A stretch of 64,000 nt of DNA from NCBI GenBank assembly GCA_964007475.1, contig OZ023274.1:78627303-78691302 (forward strand), given 5' to 3'. Under the pieces are notes generated by a model. It searched no databases, was not told the DNA's origin, and worked only from the letters and a program-made list of their open reading frames with translations. Source of the stretch: Hybos culiciformis (taxonomy: Eukaryota; Arthropoda; Insecta; Diptera; Hybotidae). Shown piece after piece: positions 42,321 to 53,544 of the stretch; the stretch's first letter is position 1; each line of letters starts with the position of its first letter. A program made the translations under genes and the position numbers.

Positions 42321-43142
42321 GATATTATTCAAAACTGTAATAAGTTATCTGAAATTTTCTTCATAATCATCAAAAGCGAAAAAAACATTCATCTTCTATT
42401 CAATCTTTTAAATTGGATTGCATAATTTATTTAGATTTAGTTGGTTGAAAGTATTAATAATCAACTATCAAAAAAGGCTCATCTTGTCATCGGCAATTAA
42501 AAGATAGTTAAAATAAGAATATAGAGTCCATGTTTTGATTTGTGCTGATAACTTGACACTTAGTGTGATATTTCAATCGCCTTATTATACCGTAGAACTA
42601 ACTATCCAATTATACTTATTAAGCTCAATTTATTTTTAACTGCAAAAGCACACAAATTTGTAATTAGCACAATAATCATGAACAATAAATTTACACATTT
42701 TCATATATATATGTATATTCAAAAATAAAACAACATTTCTTAATTAAATATATGTACGTAAATTCATTGATACATTCTTTGCATGATAAGCTGAATACAT
42801 TTTTGTTAAATACTAGTTACACTATTATGTACAGTAGCAAATTAAAATGAAAAGTACAATAATTTCTTACTTATTAAAGTAATATGTCACTGAGAGTTTA
42901 CTTTCTAAGTAATGTCATATAAAATTTTGATAAGAGATCGGAATCTCACTTAAATTTATTAATTGTTTAAATTTTTTGCAGACCTTCATGAGTTTATAAT
43001 TATTATTATTTTTTAATGTTATTAGTCGAAATTTAATTATTTGGGACTACCGTATTAATTTATTTATGACAAAAATGTACTCAATCCATATTAAAAGAAA
43101 AATTGAAAATTTTTTTTTCTTAGAAAAATTAAAATTTTTCAG
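42321..43142. other. Spacer between bodies A and B, no first exon
   Basis: I followed every ATG on the + strand here. All give short frames that stop quickly or peptides lacking VKY and TM1. The stretch holds no tetraspanin first exon, which is why body B appears to depend on an exon elsewhere. Confidence 0.6.
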
Positions 43143-44212
43143 TTCTTCGGTCTTGCTGCCTGTTGGTGTGCTGGGAAATTGTTCCATGAAACATATCGAA
43201 GTGGAGGATCCTATACAATTCCTATATGTTTTACAGTATTAGGAATTTTTGTGTTATTAATATCAGTTTTTGGTTGCTGCGCTATTTGGAAAGAACACTA
43301 CAAAATAACAATATCTGTGAGTAAAAATACTTTGAAATAATAAATGACATTACTATAACTTTCCAAAATAACTATTTACATTACATAATGTACTAACAAT
43401 ACAAATTTATTATAATTATTTTGCTTATTTTCCAACAAATCCAATAATTAGCAAACAACCGATAACTTGAAAATAGGTCATGATATTTTAAATATCTCCT
43501 TGAATTCTTCAAAAAAAAACAAAATAGTAATGTCCATGACCTTTTTGAGTCATTAAAACATAATAAGTTTCATTTTCATTATCAATTTTAGTATTTGGTT
43601 TTAATGATTGTCTTGTTTATTCTACAACTTGTCATAATTGTGATTATATTTTTATGCAAGGAAGATATTATAGAAGGCTTACAGAAAACAGTTGACGAAG
43701 CTTGGAATAAATCTACTGCCGAGGGAAGCCCTACACCTTTCTTAAACGATTTGCAGCAACACGTGAGAGAGTTTATTTCTACATATTCTATGAGACAAAA
43801 ATTTAATTATTATAATAAAATTTATTTTAGTATAAATGTTGTGGCAAAAATTCGCCAATCGATTATAACCTCTTGATCCCATTACCAAAATCTTGCTGTG
43901 ACGATTCTGAAAAATTTTGTATAGCTCTGAATGCCTACAAAATCGGCTGTAAGTCAGCTTATACTGGATGGATTGAAGATAATTACAATATTTTAAAATA
44001 TATCGCCATTGGAATTGGTGTTGTCGAGGTAAAATTTTGAATTCCTACGCACGTTGTCTTTAAGTATCTACATCAAAACACTATAGTATAATCTATTATA
44101 CAATAAGATGCTGAAATAAAAGTATTTTAACTATTTTTAGTTGTTGTGCATCATAATAAGTGGATCTTTAGCAAATCAAATTCGAAATGAAAGAAGACGT
44201 TCAGAATATTAA
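43143..44212 (+). CDS. Tetraspanin body B (exons 2-5), Tsp42E family
   Basis: Exons are 43143-43316, 43592-43762, 43831-44028 and 44141-44212, all phase 0, with TAA at 44210. With the exon at 18911 the protein would be 224 residues. Exon 2 begins FFGLAACWCAG, the second half of TM1, and ends in TM2 with VFGCCAIWKEHYKITIS. Exon 3 is TM3 (LMIVLFILQLVIIVIIF) and the start of the loop, with an NKS sequon. Exon 4 carries KCCGKNSPIDYN at about 137-148, KSCC and two further cysteines. Exon 5 ends NQIRNERRRSEY. Exons 4 and 5 have exactly the lengths found in A and C (198 and 72 bases), so the three arose by tandem duplication. The frame is open throughout, so it is not a decayed copy, yet it lacks a start exon of its own. 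Confidence 0.92.
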
Positions 44213-44595
44213 AACAAAACTTGACGATATTATGTTATATGTTAATTATTATCGTTTTATATAATTTATTTATTATAGTTATGAATTTATGTGTTTTACT
44301 AATTTTTTGCATAAGTTATGTTGTCAAAAATACTAATCTCTTAGTCCAAAATAATATTAATCTCAAATAATCATCCATAGTCAAATTAATCATATTTATA
44401 AGCATTTATATATATTTATTTTTCTATGCGCAAATTACTAATAATTTACAACATTTATAATTTTTGTTTATTATTATTTATTATTACAAATGTGTATGCA
44501 TTTTTATATTTACATAAATATGTTCAAAGATATAAGTATTTAATTAAATTAAGATTATTTTTTATCAATTCTTGTCAAATATATCGAATATAATT

Positions 44596-44601
44596 AATAA
44601 A
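44596..44601 (+). terminator. Poly(A) signal of body B (candidate)
   Basis: AATAAA about 385 bases after the stop codon of body B. Other hexamers may serve in this A+T-rich stretch. Confidence 0.3.
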
Positions 44602-46833
44602 AATGATGATTTGTGTTTTCATTTTTTTAAACATAAATTTTATTTTTTATACTGCAAAGCTATATCTAAAATACCTAGCTAAAATACCTATGTATCTTTG
44701 TTTTTATTTGTAAAATTTTGTAATTTTTAAAGAAACTTATGAATCATAAAAAAAAAGTAAAATCTATGAAAATAGAAGACTTCCTTTTTCGTCGTTATGA
44801 ATAAATATAATGATTGGTTTAATCTTAGGTATAAATATTAAGTACATAGTCAACTCCAATCCATCATAGAAACTGTTTGATACTAAAAATGTCGAGTATT
44901 ACTCAACAGTTTTTTGATAAAAATATTATTATTATTAGGTACAAAAATTTAATGTATTATTTAGAATAGAAAATTTGAATCTTATTTCATCTGGTAATTC
45001 TTATAAATGTTAAAAAATCTCCTTAAAAATTATTTGTAGACGTCTGCCTATTGTATTTTAGCTAATATATTTTATATAATTAGATGTTTAGGAACTAGTT
45101 TTGAACTAGGATTGGATTTTATAAAATGTAAAATAAAGTTATGAAAAATGCAATTTAGCGAAATAAAATCAGCTCAGAATTTTTTTATTAAAATTTTTTC
45201 TTATATTTCGTGAATTTACCTTAAATTATAATGTTTCTTATATAGACATTATAATTAAGTATGTTCTATATATAAAAATATACAATATTATTTTTTTAAG
45301 AATTTTATTACAAAAACATAATTTTTGGATAACTAAGGAAATTGTAAAATTTTCATTTAATAAATAAAATATTTTATAATATGTTTTAATACTTAATAAC
45401 TTGAAATAATATTATGTATATTTGAGGAGAGCAATAAATAACTAGATTACAAATAACTAAATTTTACATAATAAACATATTTAATATCTATATTTTATTG
45501 ACAAATATTTTTTAAAGCAATATTAATTTAATTTTTAATGTTTTCCAATTTTTAAATTTCACAGGTAGGATGATTCGTTTGAATAACTTTTTATCGGCAT
45601 ATTTGAATGCATTTTTTATTATTATTATTTTTTTAAATTAAATTATAAGAAAATTAAAAAAAATTGTGATTAATAAAACAGCCGCGTGTAAATAAATGTA
45701 GATTTTCCTCATATAACACTATAAATATTGTAACTAATATTTCCAAAAATCATGAAAATCAAAAAAATAAATTTCTTAGGTCCTTAAAAATATTTATAAA
45801 TTTTATCCCATACATCCATTATCTATTTCCCTTTTATATTAAAATTTTTATTTTTGTATAAAATTTTTCCATGAAAATAATTCGTATTGATCTGACTGGG
45901 TCTCTTTGAGAAAAAAAAACACTAAATCAGGCTTAGGACTCAAACTATTTATTGTAAAAGGGTTCATTACTTAAAATATCAAAGAAACACATTATTTACT
46001 TTTGCTTTGGTTGAAAGAATTTGAGTTTTTTTTTCAAGTATAAATTAAAACATTTTATTAATAAATTCCTATTTCATAATTCAAACATTATAATGTTTTA
46101 TCTTTATAGACGTTATTCAGATACCGTCGGATCCAAAAAAAAAATCCAAAAACGGAAAGAGCTTGCAATTGTGATAACTTGTTTTGTGTTTGTTGCTTAC
46201 GCATATATAACCAACTCCTTAACATTTAATGTTGCAATGTGCTTGTAAAATTTATTGTGCTTGTTTTATGTGCAAATATTTTGGAAAAGTCTCTCTTTTA
46301 TGTCTTTTATATTATTGAAAATAAATTTTTAATTAAATACTTTCAAATAATAATAAAGTTTTTGGAGGATTCGTCCCGTTACTCGTTCTTACTTGGAAAT
46401 TATATGTGTATAGTTAATACATGTATTATAATCTGTTTATTGGGCAGGGCAATTGAACCCTGTTTATAATTACGATAATTTATCTTCGTGGTGTATCGTA
46501 ATGTTTTAAATTTGAACAAACGGCTGAATCTGATATAAAACTTATTACTTTAGGAAATACTTAGAAAAAAGTTAGAAAACAGTCATAGGCCGAAGATATC
46601 TGAAATTTAAAAAATAAGTGAAACGACTATTAATCACAAATTTATGTAATAAAATTTTCTCAATCAGTTAAAAAAAAAAATGCATTCAAATAAAAAAAAA
46701 ATTTTTTTTTTTGGATCTAAAATTCAAAACGAATCATTAACAGGGTAAATATCTTAATAAAAATTATATAGTCGTCTGTAGAAATTCTGAATAATATTAT
46801 TTTATTTTTTCTATTTTTCTTATTTCCATTTAG
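44602..46833. other. Spacer between bodies B and C, no first exon
   Basis: No ATG on the + strand opens a tetraspanin N-terminus ending at a phase-0 donor. Two overlapping open frames occur. One is 46093-46248 (starting MFYLYRRYSDTVG, later CFVFVAYAYITNS). The other is in another frame, 46239-46469, with no ATG near its left end. Their composition is less homopolymeric than the rest, but I recognise no family; they could be a decayed gene fragment. Confidence 0.5.
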
Positions 46834-48351
46834 ATATGTGGTATTTTAATTATCTCATTTGGCGCAGTAATACTGTCATCTAGTGTTAAAAGTTTTGAAG
46901 ACTTCAAAGATGCATTTTCACATAATTCACTTCCAATTGGTTTGATAATTTTGGGTTCAGTTATATTTATAATTGCATTCTATGGATGTTGCGGAGCAAT
47001 CAGAGAATCATACTGCATGTCAATGACAGTAAGTAATAAATTTATACTCTACTTTTATATCATGTAATTAATTCTTGTACAGAATCAAAAAAAATCTGAT
47101 GGTATCATCATTTAATTGTTTTGTGTAAGCTTTTTCAGATGATTAAGCATTTTATATTGTATCCCATAATATTATAGTAGATTTTATTTAATCTGATCAG
47201 TATATATGAATTTTAAGTTCAATATATTAAATATTTTTCTGACAAAGTAATTGTTAAAGTGACATTCATTTGTTCACATTTAATTATTTGCTTTATCATT
47301 TGGTTATACAAAACAAGTGTCCTTTGAAGAGTATGGCATGACTTTATATATATTGTTATTTAAAATAGACTTTTGTGAACTTGTACAACATATATAAGTA
47401 CGTTTAATTTATCTTATCAGAAGTATAAAAAATGTATCCAGTTGAACACAGAGCAATTTTCAGACTAATAAGAAATTATGTTAATTTATATCTAATATTC
47501 GCACACTATATATTTATATGCTATGAAGAAACTGTCATGTTTTATATAATTATATACAATTGACAAAAAAAAAAAATTAATTACAAATAAAATAAAAATA
47601 TCTTATTTTATTTTATAATTTTAGTATTCAGTATTTTTGTTCATCTTATTGGTTGTTCAAATAGCAGTGGTTGCTTATGCATTCATTGCCAAAGAAGATT
47701 ATTTGAAACAAATGGGTATTTTTGTCGATAGAGTTTGGGAAAAGACTGAATCCACTCGGCAACCCAGTTACATGGATGCTTTACAACTTGGGGTAAGTAA
47801 TTATATTTTTTTAGCTACGCTACAATTACGTATATACTTATAATAATCATAATAATTTTTTTTTATTTTAGTGGAAATGTTGCGGTAAGATAGCCGTTAC
47901 TGATTATAACATTTTTGCCCAAGTACCAAAATCATGTTGTGATGTTGGAGTCGAAAATTGCAATCTTCTAAATTCATACAAAATTGGATGCCGATATGAA
48001 TTTGTTAACTGGTGGGATAGAAATTGGGATTTAATGAAATATGTTGGAATTGGTATAGGTGTTATTGAAGTAAGAAATAATGAATAAAAAATAATTAAAA
48101 AATGATAAGTGAACATAAAACTCAAGAAAAAAAAATAAAAACAAAATTGTCTGATCAATTTTATTGTAATTTAAAAGTCCATTAAAGTTTACTTCAAATT
48201 ATTCTAGACCAGAACAATTAAATTTATTATTTTAAAATAATTATATTTTTATCTAAAAAATTGAACTTTTTACTTTCAGCTTGTTGGTTTCATATTTGCT
48301 TGTTGTTTAGCGAATAATGTTCGTAATGATAGACGACGATCAGCATATTAA
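46834..48351 (+). CDS. Tetraspanin body C (exons 2-5), Tsp42E family
   Basis: Exons are 46834-47028, 47625-47792, 47872-48069 and 48280-48351, all phase 0, with TAA at 48349. With the exon at 18911 the protein is 230 residues. Exon 2 starts ICGILIISFGAVI (rest of TM1) and ends FYGCCGAIRESYCMSMT, nearly identical to the end of exon 2 in body A, so A and C look closest. Exon 3 holds TM3 and a loop segment with VDRVWEKTES. Exon 4 holds WKCCGK at about 142-147, KSCC and two more cysteines; I see no N-glycosylation sequon. Exon 5 ends NNVRNDRRRSAY. As with B, no start exon is found in the 2.6 kb on its left. Confidence 0.92.
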
Positions 48352-48532
48352 GCAGAATAATTTTATTTATTTGGGATCAATATACATATATATAATTTTT
48401 TTTTTAATTTCTTTTATCATTTTAATAACAAATCAAATAGAAATTTGTACAAAAATTACCATTCGAGCGCCTAAAACAATCAACATACTACACACAACAA
48501 CTATACACAGATTTTGTTCTTTTCAACGCAAT

Positions 48533-48538
48533 AATAAA
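48533..48538 (+). terminator. Poly(A) signal of body C (candidate)
   Basis: AATAAA about 180 bases after the stop of body C. Confidence 0.4.
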
Positions 48539-49980
48539 TAATATTATTAAAAATTAAAAATAAACTACTAAAATTGCGTCCAAAAATTTTCTTTTTTTTT
48601 TTTATTTGAAAATAAGTTTTTTAAGAAATTGATGTCGAAAACATTGTAATTCCATTATTTTTAATTTCAGTTACTATATATTTCTTAAAATAGGACATAA
48701 ATTAATAAAAAAATTCGAAAGATAACATTTTTTTTACATAAATTATTATATTATATTTAACTTTAAAATAAAATAAAAAAAAAAACAAAACTAAATATAC
48801 TGTATAATTTCATAAGATTTAAGGTTTTTTTCTACTTTAAAATTTGTATGTGTAAAATATTCTATTTAAAGAAGAAATTATTTTTTTTTTTAATTTTATT
48901 GGTAAAATTACATATAAAAAAAAAAAAAAACAAATCGAAAATTCGAAAATTTCTTTAATAATAAAAAAAAGTACATTTTTTGAATTTGAATATAAATGTT
49001 AATCTTGATAAATTATCCTAATACATTTAAGAATTATTTATTTTAAAAAAAACTGGAGTTTCTATAATATCTCGACTTAAAACTGAAAATCTGAAAAAAT
49101 ATTCGGGTTGACATTAAATCAGAACTTTTAATTAATGTCTTTTACTACCTTTCCTTAATTTTAAAAGCAATGTTTTTGTTTTTGATATTATCATAATGTC
49201 ATTCGAAAAATGTACTTTTAGGTTAAAAATAAAAATGTTTGACCGAAAATAATAATTTTAATTTTTAAACGTTATGGCCTTTAATGTGAAAATTTGCTTA
49301 ATAAAATAAAATTTTAATAAATAATGTTTTTCAAACTTTAACCCGAAATTAATAGGTAAAAGTTGAATGTAATGAATATAATAATAATATACAAAATTTA
49401 TAAAAATATAAATGTCGTTATAAAATATTTAAGATTTTTTTTTTATTTGTAATGAAACTTTGAATTGAATAAATAAAGCTTTGAAAAACAAATAGTTAAT
49501 TTTATTTTTATTATATCATTGATCTTTAAATCTTTTTTAATTTAATCAGATTGAAGAAACGTAAAAGACCTATTATCATTTATAAAATAAAGTTTTCCAA
49601 ATAATCAGAAAATCAGCCAGTGCACAAAAAGAGAACGCGACAAAATTTGAAATGATCCTTCTCGCTTATTAAATGTAACTACCTATACCTATACATAATA
49701 TTAAATAATCTAAAATTGAACAGAATAATAAATTTTTGTTTACCAATTTTGGCAAAATGTAACGACCGATTTCGTATTAAATCGACCCAAAATATGGGGG
49801 ATTACCAAATTCATTAAAAAAAAAAAGACAAATTTAAATTATGTTGCATAATTTGCTATTTTTTCATACACCAAGTAAAATAAGAAAATTTATGGCAATG
49901 AATGTATTTTTTTTTGAAATAAATTTTTGGATTATTGTTTTGAATTAACATAATTTGAAATTAAATTTTATTTTGAACAG
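48539..49980. other. Spacer between bodies C and D, no clear first exon
   Basis: The only ATG frame with a hydrophobic run ending at a phase-0 donor lies near 48850-48900 (MCKIFYLKKK, then F/L from a T run). It lacks VKY and FN and is best explained by low-complexity sequence. Nothing else is coding here. Confidence 0.5.
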
Positions 49981-51428
49981 TTATCTGGTGCATTAATGGT
50001 TGCTGCTTCGGTAATAGTTCTTACTCATGATGTTAAAACCAAGGCAGAAGATGAAGCAGATGAAACAAAAATTTTAGTTGTAACAGCTATTATAATTGGA
50101 GCTATGATTGCTAGTATAGCATTTTTTGGATGTTTTGGTGCTGCAAAACAAAATAATTGTGCTATCATGACAGTAAGTTTTTTGTTCCAGTCATCTATAT
50201 TTCGCTCCTAGAAGAACCCCACGATTTTAAATTTTTTAGGGAATTACATACAAATAAAATTCAGTAATTAGTAATAAAAATTTTAACTTCTATAGTTCAT
50301 AAATATATTCGTAGAAGTTATTATAGCACAACTAACAATTTCAAATTAATTTATTTTTTTGTTAATACATGTATAATGTACTTGCACAAAAAATTTAAAC
50401 CATATAGTTTTGTGAAATTACAACAGAGGTCTCGTCTTAGTATGTTTATGTTAATTCCTTCTAATTTTGATTAAGCAAAATCTAATTTACACATAATTTT
50501 AGAAAGAATTATCCGATTTGACTGAAATTCGAACTTGATTTGTCTTACTCCCGAATGCTTCTCCGTGAAATTTGAAGAAATTCTGTCTGTTGTGTTTGAA
50601 AGCAGTTAGAAGTATAAAATACAAACGGACGATGAACAGAGTATCAGAGATCGATCTGTCTGTTGTGTTTGAAAGCAGTTAGAAGTATAAAATACAAACG
50701 GACGATGAACAGAGAATCAGAGATCGATTTCATTATATTTATAATAAGATTAGATTGGATTAGATTTTATAATAATATTGAATAAAAATCATCATAATTA
50801 TTTAACTTTTTTTTTCAGTATTCTATCCTTTTAATAGTTTTACTAGGAATACAAATTGCATTTGTTGCAGTACTCTTCATGATGCGAAAAGAAGTTAAAG
50901 AAAGTGTTGAAGCAGGACTCGATGACAAGTGGATAAATAGAAATACAAATTTGACAGAATTTTCAATGTTAGAAGCTCAGGTGGATATTTGAAAGTCATT
51001 TTAAAATACCATACTTTTCTTACAAAAATTTCAAAAAATTATTATTATAATGATGTGACATTAAAAAACAATTTCTAAATTTTTTTTTTTAGTTTAAATG
51101 TTGTGGAAATGATGATCCAGATGATTATAGAATAGGTGGTTTTGGAGGTTTCTTTACCAAAACATGTTGTGAAAAAGATGAAAAAGATTGTTCAGTCAAA
51201 ACTCGATACAAAGTTGGTTGTAAACAAGTTTTTACAGAATTTGTTGACTTTTGGTTCATGAAATTCACATATGCTATGATCATTGTTGCAATTGTAGAAG
51301 TATTTAAAGATATTTTGAGGAAATTAGTATTATTAGCTTTATATTTTTTTTTTCAATTTCAGATAATGGGATTTATATTTGGATGTTATTTGGCAAAACA
51401 AGTTCGTATGATGCGTAGACGATTTTAA
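49981..51428 (+). CDS. Tetraspanin body D (exons 2-5), divergent Tsp42E member
   Basis: Exons are 49981-50172, 50819-50980, 51093-51299 and 51363-51428, all phase 0, with TAA at 51426. With the exon at 18911 the protein is 228 residues. Exon 2 starts LSGALMVAASVIVL (rest of TM1) and ends FFGCFGAAKQNNCAIMT, where the second cysteine of GCCGA has become F. Exon 3 gives TM3 and an NLT sequon. Exon 4, 207 bases against 198 in A-C, has FKCCGNDDPDDYR at about 139-151 and a glycine/phenylalanine insert before the TCC pair. Exon 5 ends KQVRMMRRRF rather than the RNDRRRSxY tail. It is the most diverged of the four but fully open, so presumably functional. Confidence 0.9.
50582..50727. repeat. Two-copy 73-bp tandem duplication in an intron of body D
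   Basis: Unit 1 is 50582-50654 and unit 2 is 50655-50727, both starting TCTGTCTGTTGTGTTTG and ending CAGAGATCGA. One mismatch (GTATCAG against GAATCAG) implies a recent duplication. Confidence 0.93.
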
Positions 51429-51506
51429 AACTTAGTGTACCTTGATCATATAAAATGCTTTTCATAGAAAACAATGAAAAGCTTATATTTTACAAAATAT
51501 ACTCAG

Positions 51507-51512
51507 AATAAA
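51507..51512 (+). terminator. Poly(A) signal of body D
   Basis: AATAAA 78 bases after the stop codon of body D; good position for the 3' end. Confidence 0.5.
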
Positions 51513-53390
51513 GTTTTTGAATAATAGGATGATTTAAATTTTAAATGTGTTGAAAGTTATGAAATAAAACACACTTATTAATTGTTATTTTAAAAATATT
51601 TATGTACGTAATTAAGTAAATTATAAATTTTAATATTATTTGACTGCCATTTCACTTATTGTTAAGTGAAATCTTTTTTGATGAGATAAAACTAATTATT
51701 TAATACTATGAATAAATTATGCCTACTGGAAAAACTGCTGTCTATACACATTTACATTTTAAATTTAGCATTCCTTCTTACCCCAGCAAAAATATTATTA
51801 ACATAAATTGTTGTTGTTTTTTTTACTCCAATCCTCAATAATCTTTATTTCGTTGCAATTTTAAATAGTTTATGTAAAATAGTAAATGTTTGCTCTAAAT
51901 AAAGTTAAATGTGGGTCCAAAATTTCGTCGTAGACAAATAGTAATATTTTTAAACAAAAGGCGATAAACTCGAAAAAAAAACAAAATATAATTTACCTGT
52001 ATTTGAGCCTAAATTACTTGCTCTGGAATTACTAAAATTAGTTACCTAAGTTTTAAAACTAAGTTGTAAAATATTTTTAATTTCCATTCTAAGGTGCCTT
52101 ATTCGTAGAAAATTCTAAAAATTTACTTAATATGAAAAAGCGATTAAAATACATAAAATTAATAAGTATTGTAAACATAAAAATAAAATTAAATGTAATT
52201 TATATATACATATATATTTATTTAACATGTATAAATTATTTTTATAAATAAAATTATTAAGTAAATCGTACAAACTGATTTTATATTATGCAATACATAT
52301 TAATATAAAATTTTGAAAGTTAAATTGAATCTGTCTGAAAAAGAATCAAAATTTTTAGAAATTTAAAATGACAATAAGTATTCGAAGCATTTAAAAAGTA
52401 AGTAGGTATTTACTTTTAATTACTATTTACATCATTTGCTACTGAAATTTACCATTGAATTGCGAACAAATAATTTAATTTTCCGGACGGTCAAGATCTA
52501 TTATCTATTTGTGTCTACAAACCAACGAGTTATTATGAAAAGATGGAAATAAGTATTACAATAACAAAAAATTATAAAATTAAAAACAAAATTGTTTTAC
52601 GTTTGTTTTAGTTGGTGTTTTTTTATTTTATTTTCATAAGTTCTTTTTACATTAAAAAAAATACTAAAGCTTATTCCCTCGCTTATGATTTGTTTTTTTT
52701 TATTTATCATATTCAAAATTTCGTAACTTATTTAACTGAATTCAACCTGCAAATAGCTTTGCTTTTTTTATATTCTTAAACTTAGGTATTTGCCAAATTA
52801 AAATTATTTTGAAAAAATTTATTTAAATTTTGAGAAGAACAATGAATTTTAAGCAACATTCGTTGGTTGAAACCAGAAATGACTTTCCACAGTAGGTACA
52901 GCATAATTAAATCTAATGATAAATAGATAAAATGGTATTATACAATTTTATTTTGAGTTCATATTAATACTTTTGTAGGTATTCTGAAATAAGGTCATTT
53001 GAATATAGAAATATTTATTAAAGCTAAAAAACGAAATAACATCTAACCTCAGATTATTAAGTCTTAAAAGTCTGAGAGTGAATGGTACGATAATATTAAC
53101 GCAATCATTGTAAAATATTAAAATAATTGATTTGGTTTTATTTTGTCACACATAAATTTTATACATATATATTTCTTTTTTGTTTTCAATACATCGAAGA
53201 ATATTATCTATTTATCTAGATTTAATTTCATTAAAATTTTTCTAAAAATCTAAATATTTTCTACAATATTTTTTTTACTTATAATAAATACGTACAAAAA
53301 TACACTCTTTTATCTCTCTCATAACATTAACTGTTAACAAAAATTCTATTTAAAATATAAAATAATAATTCTTTTCGTAGTTTCCATAAA
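51513..53390. other. Convergent intergenic tract
   Basis: It lies between the 3' ends of body D (+) and the palmitoyltransferase (-). No coding block is visible. It should contain the 3' UTR of the long palmitoyltransferase isoform. Confidence 0.5.
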
Positions 53391-53544
53391 TCATTCATTC
53401 AAACAATTCATTTCAGGCATATTTCCCATAAAATTACTTTCAGAAAATAATTCTATTTCATTATCAGTTCTATCACTGCTTCCTAATAATGATTCGGCAT
53501 CTTCGTCCATATGTCGAATAGGAAAATGAATTCCATCACCAAAG
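53391..53544 (-). CDS. Palmitoyltransferase alternative last exon 2 (distal, short acidic tail)
   Basis: The acceptor just right of 53544 joins in the same phase to give [21 protein letters not shown] and 30 more residues, ending at TGA 53391-53393. From memory of the family, the GDG-x-x-FP-x-R-x-M opening followed by LL resembles the vertebrate ZDHHC15 tail, so this is probably the ancestral form. DAESLL fits the acidic dileucine sorting motif [DE]xxxL[LI]. It lies 4.3 kb beyond the other last exon. Confidence 0.83.

Noticed and set aside
43069..43142. ATG at 43069 reading directly into body B exon 2
   Set aside because: The frame (MTKMYSIHIKRK...) enters exon 2 out of phase with the conserved tetraspanin protein.
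46440..46470. Possible tRNA T-arm on the minus strand (CAGGGTTCAATTGCCCTG)
   Set aside because: The loop is eight bases and no acceptor, D or anticodon stems can be placed around it.
48854..48907. MCKIFYLKKK frame as a private first exon for body D
   Set aside because: It ends at a phase-0 donor, but its hydrophobic part comes from a T run and it lacks VKY and the conserved FN, so it does not look like a tetraspanin start.
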